A program made the position numbers and the translations under genes. Below, in pieces: positions 41,090 through 46,637 of a stretch of DNA of 46,637 nt. Under the pieces are notes generated by a model. That model ran no database searches. It had not been told where the DNA came from and saw nothing but the letters and a program-made list of their open reading frames with translations. Within the stretch, counting starts at the first letter, position 1, and every line of letters begins with the position of its first letter. The DNA comes from Acidobacteria bacterium RIFCSPLOWO2_02_FULL_67_21 (GTDB lineage: Bacteria; Acidobacteriota; Vicinamibacteria; Vicinamibacterales; UBA2999): the NCBI GenBank assembly GCA_001767195.1, contig MEKU01000079.1:8084-54720 (forward strand), given 5' to 3'.

Positions 41090-42559
41090 CTAGGCGCGTG
41101 CCGCGCCCGATGTGAATAACGGCAGGTGGATCGTGACGACCGTCCCGCCGCCGGTGGGACACTCGACGCGGATGCTGCCCTGGTGCGCCTCTACCAGCCG
41201 CTTCGCGGTCGGAAGGCCCAGGCCCGTGCCGCGCGATTTCGTCGTGAAGAAGGGGACGAAGATGCGTTCGCGAACCTCCGGCGGGATGCCCGGCCCGTCG
41301 TCGGCAAAGGCGATGCGGCAGAGGCTGTCGATGGTGGCGATCGACACCTGGATGCGTCCGCGGCCCCGCATCGCCTGCGCACTGTTGACCAGCAGGTTCT
41401 GAAAGACGATCTTCAGCAGCTCGGGATCGCCCACCACCGGCAGCGAGCCGCCTTCCACGCGGATGTCGACATCCTTGAGCGCCGGATCGCCGCCGAGCAG
41501 GTCCGCCGTCATGGAGATGAGCGGCGGCACCTCCACCGGCACCGGCCTCGGCTGCGGCGGCCGAGCAAAGAGCAGCAGGTCCTGTATCAGGCTGTTGAGC
41601 GTGTCGATCCGCGCGACGATCTCGCCGACGATGGCCGCGTCCCGGCTCTCAACGGGCAGGCGGCCGCCGATCACCTGCACGGCGCCGCGGATGCCGGCGA
41701 GCGGGTTCTTGATCTCGTGCGCGATCACCGCTGCCATCTCGCCGAGCCGCACGAGTGCCGCCTGCTCGCGGAGCCGCTCCTCCATCTGCACGCGGGCGCT
41801 CAGGTCGTGGAGGATTCCGGTGAACCTGCGGCGCCCGCCGCTGGCGATCTCCCCGACCGACAGGTGCAGGGGAAACGTGGTCCCGTCGCGGCGAACCCCG
41901 GTGACCTCGCGGCCGATCCCGATGATCTCCGCGTGGCCGGTCGAGAAGTATCGCGCCAGATACCCGTCGTGCTCCTCCCGGTACGGCGACGGCATCAGCA
42001 TGGCGACGTTGCGCCCGACCACTTCGGACGCGTCGTAGCCGAACAGGCGCTCGGCCGCCGCGTTGAATGCCTCGATGCGGCCCCGCGCGTCGATGACCAC
42101 GATGCCGTCGACGGCCGACTCGACGATCGACCGCCACTGCTCCTCGCTGGCGCGGAGCCGATCCTCGAGCTGCACGCGGGCGCTCAGGTCGTGCACGATG
42201 CCGGTGAACTTGCGCTCCGTGCCGAGTGACATCTCCCCCACCGACAGGTGCAGCGGAAACGTCGTCCCGTCGCGGCGCAGCCCGGTCACCTCGCGGCCGC
42301 TGCCGATGATCCGCGCATCGCCGGTCTGCAGATAACGCGCGAGATAGCCGTCGTGCTCCTCTCGATACGGTGAGGGCATGAGCATCGACACATTCCGGCC
42401 GAGGATCTCCGCCTCCGGGTAGCCGAAGAGCCGTTCGGCCGCCGGATTGAACGTCTCGATGCGTCCGTGCGCGTCGATGACAATGATGCCGTCGACCGCC
42501 GAGTCGATGAGCGCCTGCAGCACCTGCGTGGCGCGGCCGTGTGGGTCGAGAGACTGCAT
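41090..42559 (-). CDS. FixL-like histidine kinase with two haem-type PAS domains
   Basis: 489 residues, soluble. Two PAS domains, 60-70 percent alike, lie at about 12-125 and 144-255. Each holds the FixL haem signature. In PAS1, YREEHDGYLARY has His69 and Arg75, then RIIGSGR has Arg89. In PAS2, His197, Arg203 and Arg217 are equally spaced. The spacing (6 and 20 residues) equals that of Bradyrhizobium FixL His200, Arg206 and Arg220. The kinase core has phospho-acceptor His281 (AVIAHEIKNPLAGIRGAVQV), NLLVNSAQAM, DDGPGIP and GTGLGLPTAKRL. Haem binding and O2 sensing are inferred from these residues. The response regulator downstream is the likely partner. Confidence 0.92.
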   Translation of the reverse strand: MQSLDPHGRATQVLQALIDSAVDGIIVIDAHGRIETFNPAAERLFGYPEAEILGRNVSMLMPSPYREEHDGYLARYLQTGDARIIGSGREVTGLRRDGTTFPLHLSVGEMSLGTERKFTGIVHDLSARVQLEDRLRASEEQWRSIVESAVDGIVVIDARGRIEAFNAAAERLFGYDASEVVGRNVAMLMPSPYREEHDGYLARYFSTGHAEIIGIGREVTGVRRDGTTFPLHLSVGEIASGGRRRFTGILHDLSARVQMEERLREQAALVRLGEMAAVIAHEIKNPLAGIRGAVQVIGGRLPVESRDAAIVGEIVARIDTLNSLIQDLLLFARPPQPRPVPVEVPPLISMTADLLGGDPALKDVDIRVEGGSLPVVGDPELLKIVFQNLLVNSAQAMRGRGRIQVSIATIDSLCRIAFADDGPGIPPEVRERIFVPFFTTKSRGTGLGLPTAKRLVEAHQGSIRVECPTGGGTVVTIHLPLFTSGAARA

Positions 42560-42673
42560 GCCGTGAGCCCCCCATAGCTTACCGTGAAATTTTCCGCATC
42601 GTCGGAGGCCCGCAGGCCATGGGGCGGACCGGGCCGCAGCCTTGCATCCTTGGAAGGCCAGAGAGGCGCGCGC

Positions 42674-42982
42674 ATGACACCCGATCTTTCGACGACAAAC
42701 ACGTTCCTTGGCATCATGGCCGCGGTCAGCCTCATCGAGGGGCTCGCGATCGTTGCGCTGCTCGCGGGGGGCTATCTGATGTATCGCCGCGTGATGCAGA
42801 CCCTGCGCGAGATCGAGGCGCGGCACATCGGACCCACAGCGGTCAGGGTCAACGCCATCCTGGACGATGTGCGAGGGGTGACGTCGGTTGTGAAGGGCGC
42901 CGCCGAGACGACGGACGCGGGCGTGCGCGGCGGGCTGGCGTGGCTGCTGAGGCGCGTCCAGTCCACTGGCCGCGCGGCGTAG
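42674..42982 (+). CDS. Small membrane protein with DUF948-like helix
   Basis: 102 residues. One membrane helix (FLGIMAAVSLIEGLAIVALL) is followed by a long amphipathic helix (RRVMQTLREIEARHIGPTAV through VVKGAAETTDAGVRGGL), as in DUF948-type membrane-anchored coiled-coil proteins. The start has GAGAGGCG upstream. It is divergent from the twin-PAS kinase with 114 bp between. Function unknown. Confidence 0.65.
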   Translation: MTPDLSTTNTFLGIMAAVSLIEGLAIVALLAGGYLMYRRVMQTLREIEARHIGPTAVRVNAILDDVRGVTSVVKGAAETTDAGVRGGLAWLLRRVQSTGRAA

Positions 42983-43115
42983 TCGTTCCTGCTCGGACGC
43001 CAGTGCACCCCCACGTGCGCGAACTTTTCCGGCCCCGCCGGAGATAGTGCACCACCACTCCTCGCGGCGACGCACGCGACACCCGCGGCTAACCCGGAAA
43101 CGACCGCTGCGATGC

Positions 43116-43131
43116 TGGCACACAAGATGCG
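43116..43131 (+). promoter_or_regulatory. Candidate sigma54 promoter for the 43155 gene cluster
   Basis: TGGCACACAAGATGCG, exact GG-N10-GC spacing, 9 of 12 matches with TGGCAC intact. It is 23 bp before the ATG at 43155, which has a GAGGAGG ribosome-binding site. Confidence 0.55.
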
Positions 43132-43154
43132 GCGGCGCATGAGGAGGCACCTTC

Positions 43155-43493
43155 ATGCCGTCCACGCACGACCGGTCGCACTACGCATGCAGCATCTCGG
43201 TTTCGCCGGTTACCGAGGGCGGGTGGACTCTCGTCATCGAGCGCGACGGGCGACTCATCGCGACGGAGCACTTCACGGATTGGCATCGTGTCGAACGACG
43301 CCTGGCGTGTCTGGAAATCGAGGCATGCCCGGGTAGAACCCCTCGCTGCTGGGCCCCTCATTCTTCATGCGCGCCATCCAGTTCACAGCGTCGGAGATGC
43401 GGGCTGGTTCGGGCAGCAGGGCCGGTTGCGCGTCCTGCGCCAGCGCTGACGGGGCTGCCATCGCCGCGATCAGCACGACCGCGGCGGCGGTAA
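43155..43493 (+). CDS. Small stress-island protein with aberrant C-terminus
   Basis: The first about 57 residues look genuine: HYACSISVSPVTEGGWTLVI, ERDGRLIATEHFTDWHRVER and RLACLEIEA, a pattern I associate with short uncharacterised proteins of similar loci. From about residue 58 (CPGRTPRC and onward) the sequence becomes Arg/Ser-rich and is the antisense of another reading frame (43273-43476). The natural C-terminus was probably lost in a deletion near 43323. The open frame formally runs to 112 residues. Function unknown. Confidence 0.5.
   Translation: MPSTHDRSHYACSISVSPVTEGGWTLVIERDGRLIATEHFTDWHRVERRLACLEIEACPGRTPRCWAPHSSCAPSSSQRRRCGLVRAAGPVARPAPALTGLPSPRSARPRRR
43273..43476 (-). pseudogene. 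N-terminal remnant of an exported protein
   Basis: A signal-peptide-like start (LIAAMAAPSALAQDAQP) is followed by LLPEPARISDAVNWMARMKN and EGPSSEGFYPGMP. This resembles the start of a large acidobacterial outer-membrane protein. After GFYPGMP it continues as the antisense of the 43155 gene. Only about 50 residues remain, and the start codon is not clear (GTG at 43476 is possible). Confidence 0.35.
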
Positions 43494-43650
43494 TGTGCGG
43501 ACGCGACTCGCCGGGCTCACCGATGCGCAGTGGCGGGACGCCGTTCGCGCCGGCGGCTGCGATCCGGCGATCGCCGGGCGGTTCATCGACCGCCGTCGCG
43601 TGAAGATTCGCCAGGGACGAACCCTGGAGACCGGGGGAAGGACCCGGATC

Positions 43651-44424
43651 ATGACCGAAGAACTCTCGATCGTTGTGTCGCAGCTCCCATCGGTCGGGCG
43701 CGCGCTGGCGGTGCTCGTCGTGGCCGCAGTGCTCGGCGCGGCGCTCGGCATCGTCCGGCCGGTTCGACGCGAAATCGTACCGCGGCCGGCGCACGTCGTC
43801 CAGGCGCAGATCCTGCTCGCGATCGTCGGCGCCAGCATCATTGTGGTCGTGCAAGACAGCCTCGCCCGAGCGTTCGCGATCGTCGGCGCTGCCGGCCTCG
43901 TGCGGTACCGGTCGCGCGTCGAGGATGTGAAAGACGCCGGCGTCATGCTCATTGCGCTGGCGCTCGGGCTGACGGCCGGCGGCGGCATGTTCCTGTTCGG
44001 GTTCGTGGCGTGCGCATTTGTCATCGGTGTGCTCTGGCTCCTCGAATCGCTGGAGCCGCGGGCGCGCGCCCGCTTCGACCTGACGATCGCGTCCAAGGAC
44101 GCCGCGCGCCTCAGACCCGAGATCGAGCTCGCGCTCGAACAGTACGGAGTGACCTACGAGCTGCACGGATCGTCGCCGACCGAGCTGGTCTACCAGGTCA
44201 CGGTGCCGTTTGCCGAAACAATCCAGCCGCTGACCAAGCTCATTCGCCAGCTAGATGGGCACGACGGAACGGTGGTCGACTGGGAGATCAAGAAGTTCGA
44301 GACGGTGCTTCCCTACCAGGTGGCTCGTGCGCCGGTATTTTGCAGTTGCGCCCACCGTTCTGCTGGTCATGGCGCTTGCGCCGTCGGGCTCTGGATCGCC
44401 TCGCCCGCCGGCGGGCGCGCCTGA
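43651..44424 (+). CDS. DUF4956 family membrane protein
   Basis: 257 residues with about four N-terminal helices (ALAVLVVAAVLGAALGIV, AQILLAIVGASIIVVVQDSL, GVMLIALALGLTAGGGMFLF, FVACAFVIGVLWLLESL). The DUF4956 hallmark is AFAIVGAAGLVRYRSRVEDV with KDAG. A soluble C-terminal domain follows (FDLTIASKDAARLRPEIELA, VTVPFAETIQPLTKLIRQLD). The start was chosen for its AAGGA. After VDWEIKKFE, the usual end of the family, about 40 odd residues read through the start of the next gene, so a frame loss near the end is likely. Function unknown. Confidence 0.8.
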   Translation: MTEELSIVVSQLPSVGRALAVLVVAAVLGAALGIVRPVRREIVPRPAHVVQAQILLAIVGASIIVVVQDSLARAFAIVGAAGLVRYRSRVEDVKDAGVMLIALALGLTAGGGMFLFGFVACAFVIGVLWLLESLEPRARARFDLTIASKDAARLRPEIELALEQYGVTYELHGSSPTELVYQVTVPFAETIQPLTKLIRQLDGHDGTVVDWEIKKFETVLPYQVARAPVFCSCAHRSAGHGACAVGLWIASPAGGRA

Positions 44425-45142
44425 GGCACAGATCATCACCGCCGCCGCGCGTCCTGAATCGCTCACATTCGCGGTCCTTGGTGATGTCGGCAACGGCGAT
44501 TCCGTACAGTACGACGTGGGCCGCCAACTCTGGGCGGCTCGGGCGGCGTTCCCCTTCGAGTTCGTCATCCTGCTCGGCGACAACAGGCTCGGCCGGCAGA
44601 CTTCGGAGGATTTCGTCACGAAGTTTCAGAAGCCCTACGAGCCGCTCCTGCAGAGCGGCGTGCGCTTCTACACCTGCGTGCGCCAGCACGTCCGGTTCGT
44701 GGTGCTCGACACCAACTTTCTCGATCCGAAGCAGATCGCGTGGACCGAAGAGACGCTGCGGAACGCGCGGGAGCCCTGGAAGATCGTCTACTTTCACCAT
44801 CCGCTCTATTCCAACGGCGGCCGCCACGGGTCGGACGTCGAGCTCCGCGTCGTTCTCGAACCGATGTTCGTGAAGTACGGCGTGAGCGTCGTGTTCACCA
44901 GCCACGATCACATCTACGAACGCCTCACGCCTCAAAAGGGAATCACGTACTTCGTCGAGGGATCGGGTGGGCCATTGCGAAAGGGCGACTTGCGGCGGTC
45001 CGAGACGACGGCCGCCGGCTTCGACCAGGACCAGACGTTCATGCTGGTGGAGATTGCGGGAGACCAGATGTCGTTCAAGGCGATTTCTCGAACGGGCGTG
45101 ACGGTTGACTCGGGTGTAATCGGCAGGCGCCCGACCACGTAG
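44327..45142 (+). pseudogene. Metallophosphoesterase lacking the GNHD block
   Basis: 271 residues with a signal peptide and a calcineurin-type fold: FAVLGDVGNGD (metal Asp), FVILLGDNRLG (bridging Asp), then VRFVVLDTNFLDPKQIAWTE, KIVYFHHPLYSNGGRHG and VVFTSHDHIYERLTPQKGIT. The central GNHD block that supplies a metal Asn and the catalytic His should follow GVRFY. Instead GVRFYTCVRQHVRFV joins directly to the next strand, a loss of about 20-28 residues. The frame is kept, so a protein is made, but it is likely inactive. The GTG start at 44327 follows AGGTGG. Confidence 0.7.
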
Positions 45143-45159
45143 GACGGCAGGAGACGGCC

Positions 45160-46428
45160 ATGACCACCCACGCGCTTCCACATCCGGCGGCCATCGCCCC
45201 GATCCGGTTCCGTGCCGGAGCGCTCTTCCAATTCACAATCGAGCACTTTCTGCTGCTCCCGATCGGCGGTCTGATCGCGCTCGTCTGGGCCAATACCCGG
45301 CCCGAGAGCTACTTCACGCTGTCGCATACGCTGGCGTTCACCGTCAACGAAATCGGCATGGCGCTGTTCTTCGCGCTCATTACCCAAGAAGTGGTGGAAG
45401 AAGTCATGCCGGGCGGTGCGCTGCACACATGGCGGCGCTGGATGCTCCCGATGGTGGTCGCCGTTGGCGGCACGCTTGGTTCCGCCTTCGTGTACCTCGC
45501 CTATGTTGACGTGAAATACGAGGCGGTCCTGGCGCCCGGATGGCCCGTGGCGGGTACCGTCGATCTCGCCTTCGCGTACTTCCTTGTCAAGGCGATCTTC
45601 CGGCGGCTATCTTCCGGCGGCACGCCGCGATTCCGTTCCTGCTGCTGCTGGCGATCGTCGCCGATGCCGTCGGCATGCTGGTCGTCGCATCGAGGCCTTC
45701 GTTCGTCGAGGTCCGTCCCGGCGGCACCGCGGTCATGGCGGTCGCGATCGGCCTGGCGTTCTTCCTGAGGCGCTCGAAGGTCAGGAGCTTCTGGCCCTAT
45801 CTCGCGCTGTGCGGCCCGCTCTCATGGTGGGCCCTGTACCCAGACGGGCTGCATCCCGCGTTTGGGCTCATGCCCATCGTCCCGTTTCTGCCGCACGCAC
45901 CGCGCCACGCTCGACCTCTTCGGCGAAGCGTCGCATGGACCGCATGATTCTCCACGACACTTCGAGCATGTCTGGAAATATCCGATTCAGGGCGTACTCT
46001 TCCTGTTCGGGCTCGTCAACGCCGGTGTGCTGCTGAGCAGCTATGGCACAGGGACCTGGGCGCTGCTGACCGCCGCCCTCGTGGGCAAGCCCGCAGGGAT
46101 GCTCGCGGCCGTCGCGCTGGCCCTTGGCCTCGGGCTGCACTTACCGCTCCGGTTCCACTGGCGCGACCTCGTCGTCGTGGCGCTCGCCACGTCCGGCGGC
46201 TTCACGTTCGGGTTGTTCTTCGCCACGGCAGTCTTCCCGATGGGCCCGATCCTCTCGGAGCTGAAGATGGGCGCGGTCGCCACCGGCATCGGCGTACCGG
46301 TGACCGTTGGTGCAGCCTGGGTGCTGCGCGCAGGCCGATTCGGATACCACGCCCATCCCCATCGGCACGAATCGCATCGAGCTCATGTGCATCACTCGCA
46401 TGCGCACCACGCGAGTGTAGAAAAGTGA
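45160..46428 (+). pseudogene. nhaA: NhaA-type Na+/H+ antiporter with two frameshifts
   Basis: Three collinear segments together match NhaA. Frame 1 (45160 to about 45603) has FTIEHFLLLPIGGLIALVWA, VNEIGMALFFALITQEVVEE and PGWPVAGTVDLAFAYFLVKA. Frame 2 (to about 45905) has FLLLLAIVADAVGMLVVASR, FWPYLALCGPLSWWALYPDG and MPIVPFLPHAP. The original frame returns with TLDLFGE, YPIQGVLFLFGLVNAGVLLS and LVGKPAGMLAAVALAL. A 14-bp tandem duplication (ATCTTCCGGCGGCT) near 45596-45623 causes the first shift; a one-base change near 45903 restores frame. A stop at 45766 cuts the protein after 202 residues. It ends in a His-rich tail (HAHPHRHESHRAHVHHSHAH). Confidence 0.85.
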
Positions 46429-46436
46429 GGTTGGTC

Positions 46437-46625
46437 ATGCCGCGCGTTCCCGGCACAGTCCGCATTGCCGAACAGGTGGCCGAGCGGCGCCGCCGGTATG
46501 TCTTCTTCACCATCTTCGACGATGCAGATGTCGCGGTGAACGACGGAGTCGTCACGCTCACGGGCCGGGTCACTCAGCCCTACAAGGCCGAGGCATTCGC
46601 CGATCTCGCGGCGCGGGGCGACTGA
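46437..46625 (+). CDS. BON-domain protein, short or frameshifted
   Basis: 62 residues: the BON start VFFTIFDDADVAVNDGVVTL followed by TGRVTQPYKAEAFADLAAR. The usual continuation (a V-x-G-V-x-x-V-x-N-x-I strand) is missing because a TGA follows RGD. A frameshift just before the stop seems likely; the window ends 12 bp later so it cannot be checked. The ATG is nine bases after the NhaA remnant stop. Confidence 0.6.
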   Translation: MPRVPGTVRIAEQVAERRRRYVFFTIFDDADVAVNDGVVTLTGRVTQPYKAEAFADLAARGD

Positions 46626-46637
46626 CCCGGGGTACGC

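Noticed and set aside
42620-42636. GG-N10-GC match upstream of the 42674 gene
   Set aside because: TGGGGCG and GGGCC have too few matches, and such patterns are expected by chance in GC-rich DNA.

Overview
The window is a high-GC, densely coded bacterial chromosome segment. The housekeeping content (HU, 30S S1, CMP kinase, RluB-type pseudouridine synthase, ScpB, ScpA, TrpS, an M50 protease), the DUF4136 lipoproteins, FtsX/MacB-type ABC genes, TonB and the many short palindromic intergenic repeats suggest an Acidobacteriota genome, probably Vicinamibacteria-like. That placement is inferred from gene style and not tested. No rRNA, tRNA, CRISPR array or transposase gene was found.

Layout. 1-10.2 kb: a core block (HIT protein, HU, rpsA, DUF6335 protein, cmk, alpha/beta hydrolase, rluB, scpB, scpA, trpS, M50 protease) in an order that resembles other bacteria, but with several genes on the opposite strand. 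10.2-13.7 kb: a tandem DUF4136 pair, a small unknown protein, an orphan polysaccharide-export protein and a divergent OxyR-type regulator. 13.8-21.1 kb: two universal stress proteins (Usp), two near-duplicate NtrC-type sigma54 activators flanking an NtrB-type PAS kinase, and a membrane SRPBCC protein. 21.2-23.2 kb: a large unknown polytopic membrane protein. 23.3-46.6 kb: a stress island with a VIT1-type transporter, a BCAM0308-type zinc-ribbon protein, Hsp20, BON, CBS, Usp and HPF genes, a DUF302 protein, an eight-gene operon (DUF2892, TonB, HAD-ATPase fusion, Met-rich exported protein, OsmC, MacB-type ABC transporter and adaptor), a response regulator, a twin-PAS FixL-like kinase, DUF4956, a metallophosphoesterase, NhaA and BON.

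How it fits together. At least ten good -24/-12 (sigma54) promoter matches, all with exact GG-N10-GC geometry, lie just upstream of stress genes. The same window encodes two sigma54 activators, an NtrB-like kinase and a kinase whose two PAS domains both keep the haem-binding His and Arg residues of FixL. The simplest reading is an oxygen-responsive, sigma54-dependent stress and dormancy regulon, similar in content to the low-oxygen-activated (lxa) locus of Burkholderia cenocepacia. Activation by these particular proteins is inference.

Two further themes stand out. First, many gene junctions carry palindromic repeats built from 7-9 bp tandem units in inverted arms, or a REP-like element, and in eight genes the repeat itself supplies the stop codon. 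Second, the stress island contains several eroded genes (P-type ATPase, NhaA, metallophosphoesterase, sortase, helix-hairpin-helix protein, and others). Most have lost internal segments while their upstream sigma54 promoters remain. Assembly error is an alternative for some of these.
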